Source: Erodium maritimum
Lineage: Eukaryota; Streptophyta; Magnoliopsida; Geraniales; Geraniaceae
Direction of reading: 5' to 3'
Length of the DNA stretch: 64,000 bases
Assembly (NCBI GenBank): GCA_963921825.1
Contig: OY997589.1
Location: 43,038,638 to 43,102,637, forward strand
In this document: positions 25,826-36,701 of the stretch, one piece after another
Layout: every line of letters begins with the position of its first letter
Numbering within the stretch: the first letter of the stretch is position 1
Notes under the pieces: generated by a model
What the model was told of the DNA's origin: nothing
Databases searched by the model: none
What the model saw: the letters and a program-made list of their open reading frames with translations, nothing else
Made by a program: the position numbers and the translations under genes

Positions 25826-25968
25826 TGTTAGAGATAGATTTTTTGAATACATTCAAATACTTAGAGATATACTGTATAGATTTTGAAGTGTATGATCCTA
25901 TCCACAATTGTATACAAATATACAGTCAAATGGAATAAACATAGACGGTTGAAATCCCAAATCTGTCA
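25826..25968 (+). repeat. 3' LTR of copia element B
   Basis: A 143-bp partner of 21448-21591, preceded by the purine-rich GCAGGGGCG. Flanking bases outside the element are GCAAC (left) and ATAAC (right), so only three of five positions of a target duplication survive. Confidence 0.9.
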
Positions 25969-26330
25969 ATAACTCCGCCATGCTTGTTATAATGCGAAGA
26001 AGAAGATGTTTTTCTATTAAATTAGCCCCTCAACAAAATAATCATTCATGAGTTGTCGGTTTGTCCCTTCAAACGACCTTGGACGATATGTCTGTGAGAG
26101 TGTTTGCAATGATTGTGTCGGGATGATCCTTCGATTTTGCTTGGAGTGTAGTATACTCCACTTTCGTCAACGTGAGAGTCAAGACGTCTTGCCTGATTTA
26201 GTATATCAATGCTTGCTTCTATTGCTTGAATTCAATCCAAAAAGTGATGAAAATATGCTGGAAGAATTTTTTCGAGAAAATGGTGTGATGAGTGAGAATT
26301 ATTTTTGAGTGAAATAGAGTGTGACGGAGT
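25969..26330 (-). pseudogene. PIF/Harbinger-like transposase remnant, upstream part
   Basis: On the minus strand TNRQLMNDYFVEG (near 26010-26050) followed, in a shifted frame, by EKHLLLRIITSM (25970-26005) matches the NDYF...LFLRI pattern of plant Harbinger transposase N-termini. The sequence stops at the copia B insertion and continues at 21447. Several frame breaks are visible. The plus-strand 86-codon frame 26048-26308 is treated as a shadow. Confidence 0.45.
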
Positions 26331-26411
26331 TATGTATTTATAGGACAATATAAAAAAAATGAAAAACTAGTCGTTATATTCTTATTTTGATACTTCTAGA
26401 TAAAAAAAATT

Positions 26412-26903
26412 GGGATGACTCTGGTTCCTAACCTTTTTCAACGTTTCGTTTTGACGTCCTAACACATACCAACGTTTCGTTACAATTCCATACCACGAAA
26501 GGTTGGAACTTTTACAAAACCTGATATGAATCGTTCAAATTAACGATTTCTTTAACATAGGAAGTGAAAAGTCGAAACTGCAATTCCATTCACGTTAACC
26601 TTTCAGCTCATCTTTCCCAAAATAATGCACTATTTTGAAATTCAGTGTTGAAAAGTTGTTGGATATGTATACTAAGTGTTCTAATTGCATGTTTAACGGG
26701 CATGGGGAGCTGAAAGGTTAACGTGAATGGAGTTGTAGTTTCGACTTTTCATTTCATATGTTAACGAAATCGTTAATTTGAACGGTTCATATCAGGTTTT
26801 GTAAAAGTTACAACCTTTCGAGTATGGAACTGTAACGAAACGTTGTTCTGGGTTAGGACGTAAAAACGAAACGTTCAAAAAGGTTAGTATCCAGAGTTTT
26901 CCC
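26412..26903. mobile_element. Foldback (long-TIR) MITE
   Basis: A 492-bp element whose two halves are inverted copies of each other over roughly 200 bases. The left reads CTAACCTTTTTCAACGTTTC and the right, inverted, CTAACCTTTTTGAACGTTTC. The similarity continues through ACCTGATATGAA to CACGTTAACCTTTCAGCTC, leaving a short AT-rich loop (about 26610-26700). It is flanked by AAAAATT on both sides (26405-26411, 26904-26910). No coding capacity. The long TIRs suggest a MULE or foldback derivative. Confidence 0.85.
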
Positions 26904-26910
26904 AAAAATT

Positions 26911-27345
26911 CAACATTCATGCTAGTGTTCTGATCAACAATCATTGTTTTCTTAAAATTGTAGATCCCATATTAACGAGACTGCCTTCGAAATCGACCAA
27001 TCTCTTGATGTCGACCATGATCGTCTAAATTATCGTCGCAAGATCTTAACCACAAAATCCAAAAACGTTCGATCAAAGACGACACAGATCTATTGGTCGA
27101 GTTGACCGAAGAGGCTCTGTCAAAGACATCGATTGTGGGTGCTCTTTTATCTTTCATGTATACTTGTTGACTTGTTGCTTCACCTCCAAGTCATCAAATA
27201 GTTGTTATGTACACGTGTCATGTTCTTATTCAATAGCTGATTTCGAACTTGACCCCCACGAAAATTCTCATCCATTAGACCATCGCTAATAAAAATCTGA
27301 CTTTGCCTTGTCTAAGAACTACAACTCAAATCCGTTCCTAGCTGG

Positions 27346-27380
<35 letters not shown>

Positions 27381-27414
27381 TACAAGCTCTTAACACTGCT
27401 TCTGCCAGCAATCC
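26911..27414. other. Upstream region of GNAT-1
   Basis: Intergenic. No gene recognised; the minus-strand 61-codon frame 26972-27157 matches nothing known to me. Confidence 0.45.
27349..27377. repeat. (AT)n microsatellite in GNAT-1 promoter/leader
   Basis: An uninterrupted AT dinucleotide run of about 29 bases, ending 37 bases before the GNAT-1 ATG. It could act as, or replace, a TATA element and is likely to vary in length between individuals. Confidence 0.9.
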
Positions 27415-27966
27415 ATGGAGATGGAGAGAAATGATTCAAAATCACCACCAATCATATCCCTCCATCGGTTCGATCTAAGCGAGTTGAATGAGCTCCTGGT
27501 GTGGGGATGTGACGAAAGAGTGAACAGTTTCAGCATCGGAGACCCACTCACGTCTAAGGAGAGAGGGTTGAGGTACATGGAGAAGTCGGTGACCTCGCAC
27601 CCTTGGTTCAAGGCAATCTGCGTAGGAGACACCCCCGTTGGCTTCGTGTCCGTCAACCAATATGCTGATGCGCACATCTGCAGGGCTCTGCTCGGGTACT
27701 TGCTGGCTTTTGACTACTGGGGCAAAGGGATCGCCACTGAGGCCGTGAAGATGGTGGCAGCCACCGTCTTCCACGAGCTGCCGGAGCTGGAGAGGCTGGA
27801 GGCGCTCGTTGACATCGACAACGGGGCGTCCCTCATGGTGCTGGAGAAGGCTGGGTTTCGCAGGGAAGGGGTGCTTAGCAAGTATTTGCTGCGCCAAGGA
27901 AGGAGTAGAGACATGGTCGTCTTTAGCTTTCTCAATACCGACTTGGTCACTGTCAACAAGTCCTAG
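27415..27966 (+). CDS. GNAT family N-acetyltransferase (RimL-like), copy 1
   Basis: Probable soluble acetyl-CoA-dependent N-acetyltransferase of the Acetyltransf_3/RimJ-RimL type; the acceptor is not predictable. It is a single exon of 183 residues, full length for this plant family. The acetyl-CoA loop is YWGKGIATEA (101-110), preceded by the beta4 strand GYLLAFD. The family motif SHPWFKAICVG is at 61-71, and RLEALVD...MVLEKAGFRREGVL covers 127-154 (beta5/alpha4 and the C-terminal fold). The start is at 27415; a second in-frame ATG two codons later (27421) is an alternative. GC-rich codon use contrasts with the AT-rich surroundings. A paralogue on the same strand at 37801 shares more than half its residues by eye, so the pair looks like a tandem duplication later separated by the CASPL gene and transposons. 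Confidence 0.9.
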   Translation: MEMERNDSKSPPIISLHRFDLSELNELLVWGCDERVNSFSIGDPLTSKERGLRYMEKSVTSHPWFKAICVGDTPVGFVSVNQYADAHICRALLGYLLAFDYWGKGIATEAVKMVAATVFHELPELERLEALVDIDNGASLMVLEKAGFRREGVLSKYLLRQGRSRDMVVFSFLNTDLVTVNKS

Positions 27967-28362
27967 TACTGCATATTCAAGATACAAACTTAATATACTT
28001 GTTAGTCAAAACAAACATCAGCTTATAAGATATATGTTCAAGTTCTAGTAGGTCGGTTTTGGGGTATTAAGCAGGTTGCTCATCACAAAATACAATTACT
28101 TGTGCAAGAAACAAAAGGTAGATACTCCATGAATGTTTGTTACACAAGTTTCAACTAATTTCATTATCCAAGGACAACTCTGTTCTTCCAAACAACAAAA
28201 ACAGGAAAGGAAACTTAATCAACAGAGGACGGAAAGGTTTAAACGATTCACGCTATTCTTGTTGTGTTTTTTCTATTAACAGTATGTAAAGAGAGCAAAA
28301 CTTGAGTGACAAGGTTGCATACGCTGAGCTAAGCGGAAACTCTGCACAAATCAAACGAGGTC

Positions 28363-29592
28363 TTAACAGCCAGCCAATAGCCACAGCATGATGAGGGCTG
28401 ACATTGCAATAGCTATCCAACTCAGGTACGCCAGCGCAACTGCCATCTGGTACTTCTGGCATTCTTCTCCGAAATGGCAACGCCCCAAGTCGCTGAAGTA
28501 CAGAACTGTTATGCCAGCCGAGGCCGACGCTGCTGCCAGAGATAATGTTGCCGTCACCTGTATAGATGTTTGGATCCTTGAGTTCATTATTGCAGTAAAA
28601 ACATCAACTTTTCCTGTCAATGCTAAAGAATCTAACCCAATCTCCAACTACAAAGAGGCTGACTAGAACAGGATTATGAAGGACCCTCTTCCTCACTAAG
28701 GAGTACGCGTCTAAAGTAGCAAGCCCAAAGCTCCATATCACTTGCAAACCCATTGAAGCAATTAAATAGCTGAAACACATAAAAAGATACTTCAAATGTT
28801 GTACAAGGAATCAAGTGGACCAGAACATCATTATCATTCAACCTCTTGATGTCACAACTATGCAAACCGAACGTACACACATACTGTAAAAGATCAGTCA
28901 CAGTTCGTACAAATTTGCTGCTATGTAAGAAACGATAACACGCAATGTTTGAAATGAAAATGACCTTAAACCAACCTAGCACCACCCTGTAAGTAAGGCT
29001 ATGATTCCTACAAAACCGCTGCTGACATATAAGAACTGGTAACAAGTAATGCCTGAAAGGAAACCAACCTCTTATAAGCGGCTGATCTCGTAATTCAATC
29101 TTCTTACAAGATGGATATCAAAATCAATATTCTATATGTGACATTAATATTAGAGAACCAACTCAACTAAAAGCTTAATCTGATAGTTGAAGGCCCAATT
29201 ACAGTTTAGTGTACATTATACCCTATTGGATCTTGATAGAATATAAGAATCAAAACTTATCAGACTCAAAATCCATTCAAATTCTTCTCTCCCTATTCAA
29301 TTCCCAAAGAATGCAATACAAAATTACAATCCAAGCAGATTCTACTCATTTCAAACAGCAGATTGAATGGTAAATTCGAATGATTGGAAGCAATAAAATC
29401 ACAGAGAAGTATTAGATACTGGAACACAAGATAATAGAAGATAACAAAAGTAGTCAAATACCAGAAAGCAGTGAAAGTGAAGAAGTTGCGAGTAGAAGCC
29501 ATGGCAGCAACAGAGCCAGCAGCAAACAGAAACTGTAAGATTCTGAGAAAAAGGGCAGTCAAGGTCCCAGGTGTCCCAGCAAAATCCTTCAT
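28363..29592 (-). CDS. CASPL5-like: CASP-like membrane protein, CASPL5 type, three exons
   Basis: Plasma-membrane four-helix protein of the CASP/MARVEL superfamily. CASPs scaffold the Casparian strip; CASPL5 roles are less clear. Minus-strand exons are 29592-29462, 28769-28637 and 28557-28363, with GT/AG introns of 692 and 79 bases. They join to 459 bases, 152 residues, the usual length. The start [11 protein letters not shown] matches the family N-terminus; an ATG seven codons upstream (29613) is in frame but less likely. Helices are at about 12-34 (with conserved Arg in LRI), 42-66, 78-108 (with conserved Asp in VVGDW) and 127-150. The extracellular loop carries cysteines ([10 protein letters not shown]). 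It points toward GNAT-1 (tail to tail, about 400 bp apart). A MULE-type MITE lies about 290 bp upstream of its ATG. Confidence 0.9.
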
Positions 29593-29878
29593 TTTGCTAC
29601 TTCCCTTCAACACAACGAACCCATCATCGATAAACCGATTTTCAACTCAATTTAGCTTACCACACAACATAAGTGACGCTAAATTCTGATACCCAGAAAA
29701 CCAATTGGAGTAATTTATCGACAGAAAGGAGATGAGTAATCAAACCCAGATCAGATAGAGACTGAGAATGAGATTGAAATTGAAATTGAGAGAGGAGACA
29801 AGGAGGGGAGGTGGAACCCAGACAAGAACAGGCGTGCAAAACTATATTATTGTAATCGGGACAACTTAATTGAATAAT

Positions 29879-30219
29879 GGATAATTGTCTAAAACTACAA
29901 TAAAGTTTCGTCCACAAACGAATTGATGCGCAAAGTTTCGTCCACATTATGTGGCTATCATAAAGTTTTGTCCACAAGTTTTTTAGTTTTGGCGTAATAA
30001 GGATGTTCAGAATGATGGTCTGGGGCTTCTGGGCAGTGCTTTCCAGATTGAATAGAAGCGTGGACAAAACTTCAATGCACCCACAAAAGCGTGGGTAAAA
30101 CTTCAATGCACCCACAAAAGTGTGGACAAAACTTCAACGTAGCCACACAACGTGGACAAAACTTTGTGCATCAACTCGTTTGTGGACGAAACTTTAGGCT
30201 AGTTTTGGACAATTATCCC
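29879..30219. mobile_element. MULE-type MITE, copy 2 (upstream of CASPL5-like gene)
   Basis: Same family and orientation as 9246-9589: left end GGATAATTGTCTA, right end GACAATTATCCC, with the same internal CAATGCACCCACAAAA repeats. Flanks ATTGAATAAT and ATTAAATAAT are a 10-bp duplication with one change. Confidence 0.85.
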
Positions 30220-30750
30220 ATTAAATAATCGGATCGAGCCAATAAGCCGCCTACAAGAGCGTCGAATCTGTGTATAAAAAGGCCGTTGAATCAAATTTTA
30301 TTGTCGAATCTTTGATGCAGAGTCAGTGCGGCGTTGAATCTTCAAATCCATGTATTCGACGTCGATGATCCGGCAGACTCTGACGCTCGGTCCATTCGAC
30401 ATATTCGGGTCTAGCTGAATCGGTCCCAACGAATCCCCGGTTGACGCGTGGAAACACAATTGAAACCCAAATTTCATATCGGCTTTAAATATCGAACCAC
30501 AAAAATATCTTCTGCACGAATCCTCTACAACTCGTTCAGTACCAGTGTTTCTCCGACCTTCCTCAACTCACCGACTATTCAATCAACCGGTCTTCTGTAA
30601 CTGCCGTTTCTTCAACCGGTCTTCAGTAACCATCATTTCTCCAACCTTCTTCCTCAAGCTTTCTCCAAGCACCGACGTTTCATCGAGTGGTCAATATTCG
30701 TCGGTGTTTCTCCCTACTCACCTTCGTCACATCCGTTTCTTGTTGCGGAA

Positions 30751-31940
30751 ATGGCCGGTTCCAAACACGAAAAATATCCGCTGGATTCCACATTTCCGTT
30801 GACGTTTCGCCACTGTAAAGCGGTGCCGAGGATCGTGAAGACGACTACCGAAGTGGAGGAACCCGGGATTGGGACTACGTCCTAAATTCGCAGCATTACT
30901 CCAACGACCAAGAGGAGACGTTCTGGGCCCGGGAGCAGGAGGAATACGTCCTATCGCTGCTGGAGCAACAGACATTGCCAGCAACCCTTGTGTTAAACCG
31001 CTACAACAAGAACTTGGGTTCAGCATCGCCATACCTTTGTGGGATGACGTACGATGTCCCAACGACTTAGGCAACTGGGACGGGCTCGGCTATATCGGGA
31101 TCACAGTCCTTACAACCCTACGTCCAAGGCCCAAGTACCGCATCCCTGTTCCACCACCTCCTCCAATGGAGATGGAGGCCGACCAACCTGCTCCTGGCCG
31201 TGTGTACCAAAAATAGAGTCGGGTGGAGGAGACGTCATTGGTCTGTGCGTGACTAAACAACTCTGAGAACTCGGAGCATGGGGTTGATCAGATGGTGGGT
31301 ACATTTTGGGAGGCCATTCATCGTGAGTTCGTCACAGCGAGGGTCCAAACACATCGACCGGGCCGATCGGCGAAGAAATACAAGTAGCATTGGAGCGTAA
31401 CTAACCGAAAGGTTAATATGTTCCAAGGTTGTTGGTCGAAATTCAAGCACGTCTACCAATTCTGTAGGTCCAATGAACAGATCACAGAAGATGCGGAGAA
31501 GGACTACTTGGAGAGATACGACCACGTCTTTGCTTGGAAGCACTAGTGCAGCTCATGCGACACAAGCCATGCTAGGAACATCGTTTCGAGAACGAGTTCT
31601 GAACGACAAACGGTGATTTCATCGGGACTGAGGATCGGCGCACATCGAGAACTCTCGGACTGAGCAACTCAATGTCTCATATGGGTATGTTGGCTGCGGC
31701 TGCTGAAGATGCCGATGGTTCTCGCCTAAGATCAGTCTGGGGGTGCCGCCCTCTAGGTCGGAATGCAGCAAAGGCTAGAAAGAGGCATCTGGGTTGAATG
31801 GCCGAGAGTCCTACCGACGCCGCATTGGCCGAGACTTTGAGGGGAATCGAGAAGGAGCGATCGACGCAGGTACTGGCCCATGAATCTCTTATGCGGGAGT
31901 TCCGCTTACTCCAAAAGATGTATACCTCCCGCATGTAGCC
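30751..31940 (+). pseudogene. Degenerate gene resembling a Harbinger accessory (SANT/NAM-associated) protein
   Basis: Scattered plus-strand segments in changing frames match the layout of the Myb/SANT-like second protein of plant PIF/Harbinger transposons. They are FWEAIHREFVTAR near 31298, WSKFKHVYQFCRSNEQ near 31425 (the usual trihelix pattern), and RPLGRNAAKARKRHLG near 31751 (usual form RPIGRKAAKE). A coiled tail AETLRGIEKERSTQVLAHES follows near 31831. Many stops and shifts interrupt it. The first frame (MAGSKHEKYPLDSTFPL, 30751) may be non-homologous. Similarity is from memory of the family and modest. Confidence 0.4.
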
Positions 31941-33051
31941 CGAGGATTTGGCAACCCGCCGACTTTTTTCTCCAGGGCATGGCCAAGATGATTTCTGGAT
32001 TGGTCTGATATATTGTTCAATGTTTTTTTATAATACCGTAATATGATCTTTGTACTGGGCCCTTTGAATATTAATCTACGTTATTTATGTTTCAGGATGT
32101 TGGGGAGGTTTGTCATTTTATCGCACAACGCTAATAAAATTCCACCAGAGAATTACAACAACACGTACGACAATACACCTAATTTGTACCCAAAAAAATA
32201 ATAACTACATTGGGCAAGCGAAAGAGGAATTAGCGGAGCAATTTTATTCGAACGATTTTTTATAGGCGTAATTTACATGCAAATCGAACAATTATAATCG
32301 GCCAAGCTTTTTTAACATCGTTCTCCTCAACATTGGAATAAAAATACGCGAAATATTATACATCATGTGTACTTGATTTAATCAAGTCTAATTCCCATTA
32401 TGACCCAAACAAAATTATACTCGCAAAAATGTCAATTCGGGGTCTAATTCCCACTATTTTCTCTAAAATTAGTTTAATTAGACCGGGGTTAATCCTATTG
32501 TGGAAGGTCTAACTTCGGCTGTGGTTACCTGCTCTAATGTGCATAATGAAATTTTGTTGGGTAGTTTGGGTCCGTCTAAAAGGTAGAGAGCTGGGTGGGT
32601 ATTCGAGGCTCTAAGCTGTTGAGGCTTCAGACGCCGTGTCTCCGGCGCCGGTGAGGTGAGGTTCGTGAACGGTGACGGTAGCCATGAACGGGTTTGGGTT
32701 TTATCTCTCAAGATCTGTTAGTCTGTTGTGATTTGGATGTATCTCTCAACAACCCAAACACACCATTTTTGGTGAATATTGTGTTTCAGACACTATAATC
32801 TTGCGTGGGGTGTTTTAAATATGCTTGCAATTATGCCAATCCATCGCCAGTTTCGTTGATGACTGTGCTATTGTTGTTAAACTGTTGTCTTGATGATTAC
32901 CCACAAACTCCCTTATACCTACATGTCTTTGAGAAATTACCCATGCAATTCCTTGTTTGGGATATTATATGTTCAGTACAAATTAGTTCATTTTTTAAAG
33001 TGTTGGATATGGGTTCTATGTCCGGAATTCTTCTACAATGGGAGTAGTTGG
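31941..33051. other. Intergenic, nothing recognised
   Basis: AT-rich to 32460, then a short mixed region. Two copies of GGGTCTAATTCCCA-like sequence occur near 32390 and 32438. No gene seen. Confidence 0.4.
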
Positions 33052-33557
33052 TGTAGGAAATATAAGTTAGTATATTGACGATAAACAAGTTCAGTTAAAG
33101 AAAATAATAAATTGAAATAACAAATAATCTTCATTGAGTAGGCTAGCTTACTGATTACAAATTAGGAAATTGGGGTTTAGTCGAGTCCAATTACTCATGT
33201 CTCCTTAAGACACTTGACTGCCCCGTATGGGCAGCGGTCTCCCAGGATACAACGATTAACGTCAGCGAACTCAACTCCGTGCAGAGAAATCACCAGGACT
33301 AAGAAAGAATGAAAAACGTAATTGGGAGAGAAATAGGTGGTTTTTGATCCATTTGATGTGTGAAGTGTTAAGAAGATGACTTAATAGGTTGGTATTTATA
33401 GGCTCTCTGATAGGGATAAGAAGGTAATTTTATGGGGTAACTAATCCCATAAAAGCCTCCCATTCAGAGGTCATGGCCAACCAACTACATAAATCACATT
33501 TAAAACCATAAAATTTTTTAGTACCATAAATCACATTTTAACCACATTTTTCAAACA
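33052..33557 (-). repeat. LTR of non-autonomous element N, copy 1
   Basis: A 506-bp TGTAGG...AAACA sequence matching the LTRs at 42343-45464 and 49164-49689. On the minus strand it is preceded by the purine tract TTTTTGTGGGGGAT (33558-33571), so it is the 3' LTR of a minus-strand element. Confidence 0.85.
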
Positions 33558-34895
33558 ATCCCCCACAAAAATGTGATGGGAACGGAAAAGGAACGAGGGA
33601 GCGGTGACCTCTCAAAGTCGATACCTGTATATGATAGGTAGATGCTCATCCTTGAACATTCCCTTGTGAAAATATATTTACTCTACTGACTGAATAGTAG
33701 ACGCGATGTCCTTAAATTATTCTATCGTTTGTACAGATGATGATATACCCCACACAGATACCAACAAACACGGTTTGATTCTCATGGGTGTGCCCGTTAT
33801 GGTCATGGACACTGCCTGGTTCTGCAAGAGTTTAAGATGACTAGCCCCATTAGTCAACCTTGAAGCGATCCCATTTCCTCTCACATAGGTGATTCACTTT
33901 GCTCAATACTTTTGATGCAAGGAATCATTAAAAGCAATGCTTATCCTTCACACGTCACTTGTTTGGATCATAGGAATGGACTCGGGGTTGGACCCCCACA
34001 GTGACCGTACACGGGTTATGCAATTAGGTTGTCCCACTGAACCTAGATCTTGGGATCTCCAGTCAGCTAGGTTGGGTTTTCCTTCACATAACGTCTTTAA
34101 ATGGGCTTCAATAACATTCCTTTGTATGTCTTTTTTCTCGACTAGATCTCAATGTCACATGTAGTTTAGCTTTGCGGATCCGCAGTGTTATCACCTTTGA
34201 GATCAGTTGTTATGCCAACTCAAGTCATGTCTTTTTTTAGTAGCTACTGAATTACACACGTATGTCGTATACACATATCTTAATTGATCAGAAATATTCC
34301 GTGTAGTGGGACCGATCGCCACATTACAAGTAATTATGCAAATAGTTTTTATTTCTTTTTATAATCATTCAATTTGGTCAAAGTACAAAATTAGATTGAT
34401 TTGAGAATTCAAATTTAATCGTTCTAACGTGTTTCACAATGAAAACAGAAACCGATTAATTGGTCACCGATCAAACTAATCTTGTCAATAATAAATCGAT
34501 ACGTTCGATTTAACTTCTATCATGGAATTCGAATCGATTAGTTAAGTTTAATCGTTCGTACGTTGAAATTCGAAAACATTCATTTTCTCGTTTCAAGTTC
34601 TTGTATAGTTTTTATTCCAATTAAGACTAAACTGAACATATTCAATTTGTCATTCTTTAATCGGATAACTTCCAGTTGTTGAAAACACGTTTGATTTTAA
34701 TCTATTCGTATGTGTTTTACGTTTTAGAACCGAATCATATGTACTTTACGGATTTTACACGAGTAAGTATATTTTACCGTCTTGACGTGTTTTCCAAGAA
34801 AACGATTGATCACGTTTAGAAAATGAACCTTTCCTTTTGTTTTTCCATCTTTCACGATCCGTTGTGAAAAATACGTTTTTGGAAAGTAGGAAATC
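33558..34895 (-). mobile_element. Partial internal region of non-autonomous element N, copy 1
   Basis: Matches 45465-46680 almost throughout, apart from an extra ~90 bases near 34165-34260. It stops abruptly near 34895 after GGAAAGTAGGAAATCG. The far LTR is missing. No protein-coding frame is shared that looks selected. A 75-codon plus-strand frame exists in both copies but is antisense to the element. Confidence 0.75.
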
Positions 34896-34974
34896 GTAGA
34901 ACGCATGACTTGAGTTGGCATAACAAGGACCAGTTCCATCTTTTGTTTTTCCATCTTTCACGATCCTTTATGTT

Positions 34975-36690
34975 ACTAAAGCAAGGACCAGTTCCTGCAA
35001 CAATTCCAGAAGGTCCAAGGTGATCTGAAAGGGTTAGTCGTCCACCTCCGAGATATGGTTACTTTGTGTTTGGAGGTGACAGTGAGCTTGTGGTAGATCA
35101 CGATGATCCAACTACATTTCAGGAAGCCGTGGACGGACCCGACTCCGAGTTATGGCTGGGAACCATGAGGGAGGAAATGCAATCCATGTCGGACAACCAA
35201 GTCTGGTAACTAGTTGATCCCATTGGTGGTGTAAGAACCATCGGATGCAAATGGATCTTCAAGGTGAAGATGGACATAGAAGGCAACCCTCAGACCTACA
35301 AAGCCCGACTGGTGGCAAAAGGTTATAGGCAGATCCAAGGGATTGACTATGAGAAAACCTTTTCCCTAGTGGCTATGGTCAATCTATCCGAATTCTTCTT
35401 TCCATAGTTGCGTATCATGATTACGAGATATGGCAAATGGATGTCAAAACCGCTTCCAAATGGAAATTTTTCGGAGGACGTTTATATGTCTCAACTTGAA
35501 GGTTTTGTCAATCCGAAGAATAGGGGAAAGATTTGTAAGTTGTTGAAATTCATTTGTGGATTGAAACGAGCTTCTCGGAGTTGGAAACTTCGTTTTGATG
35601 AAGCTGTAATTGGATTTGGCTTTATCAAAAACGAGGATGAACCTTGTGTTTACAAGAAGGCAAACGGGAGTAAGATTACCTTTCTGGTGTTGTATGTCGA
35701 CGACATGCTACTCATTGGAAATGACATCGCAACCTTGCACGAGACTAAAGCTTGGTTAGGGAAGTGTTTCTCAATGAATGACTTAGGAGATGTTGCTTAT
35801 ATATTAGGGATTAAGATATATAAGGATCACACAAGAGGGTCTTGGGTTTGATTCAAAGCACCTATGTGAACAAGGTATTGAGTAGGTTCTCAATGCTTGA
35901 TTCCAAGAAAGGACTCTTACCCGCACGTCATGGCGTACATCTCAACAAGACTCAGTGTCTTACGACACCTGATGAGCTGAAAAGGATGATGCGAATCCCA
36001 TACGCTTCGGCGGCAGGATCGATCATGTATGCCATGATATGCACGAGACCGGATGTCTCATATGCCTTGAGCTGTACCAGCAGACATCAGTCTAACCCTG
36101 GTGAGGAACACTCGATAGCGGTCAAGGCGATTCTCAAGTATTTGAGAAGAACCAAGGACGCGTTTCTGGTGTACGGGGGAAAAGATGATTCTGAACTAGT
36201 CGTTAATGGATATGTAGACACTAGTTTCCAGATAGATCCATATGACTTTAGAAGTCAGTCAGGATATGTGTTTATGCTGAATGACGGAGCTTTTAGCTGG
36301 AAGAGCATGAAGCAAGACATTGTCGCTGACTCCACGACAGAGGCTGAGTACATAGAAGCTGCAGAGGCAGCCATGGAGGTTGTATGGATTAGGAAGTTCA
36401 TGGCAAGGTTCGGTGTAATTAAAAACTCATCCAGCCCGGTGAACCAATTTTGTGACAACACAGGGGCCATTGCGCAAGCTAAAGAGCCCAGATCACAAAA
36501 CAGATCCAAACATGTACTATGGCAATATCACCTCATCAGAGAAATATTGAACCGAGGGGATGTGAAGATCACTTATATTGGAACTAATGATAACATAGCC
36601 GACCCATTGACTAAGGCACTATCGTTGCCAAAACATGAAAGGCATGTATGGTCAATGGGAATAGATTGGAGTTTGGATAGGAACTAGGGC
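34975..36690 (+). pseudogene. 5'-truncated pol of a second family-A copia
   Basis: Begins inside the region before reverse transcriptase (FQEAVDGPDSELWLG near 35120). It runs through CKWIFKVKMDI, an intact FLVLYVDDMLLIGN near 35685-35720, the RNase H segment VDTSFQIDPYDFRSQSGY and TTEAEYIEAAEAAMEV, and ends SLDRN-stop at 36687. An in-frame stop follows NQVW near 35208, and shifts occur near 35405 and 35845. It is better preserved than element A and has the same polypurine tract (36691-36701). Gag, protease and integrase are absent. Confidence 0.9.
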
Positions 36691-36701
36691 AAGTGGGAGA
36701 T

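Noticed and set aside
33937-34164. 75-codon frame shared by both N copies (also 45844-46101)
   Set aside because: Antisense to the element; conservation is explained by the copies being repeats.
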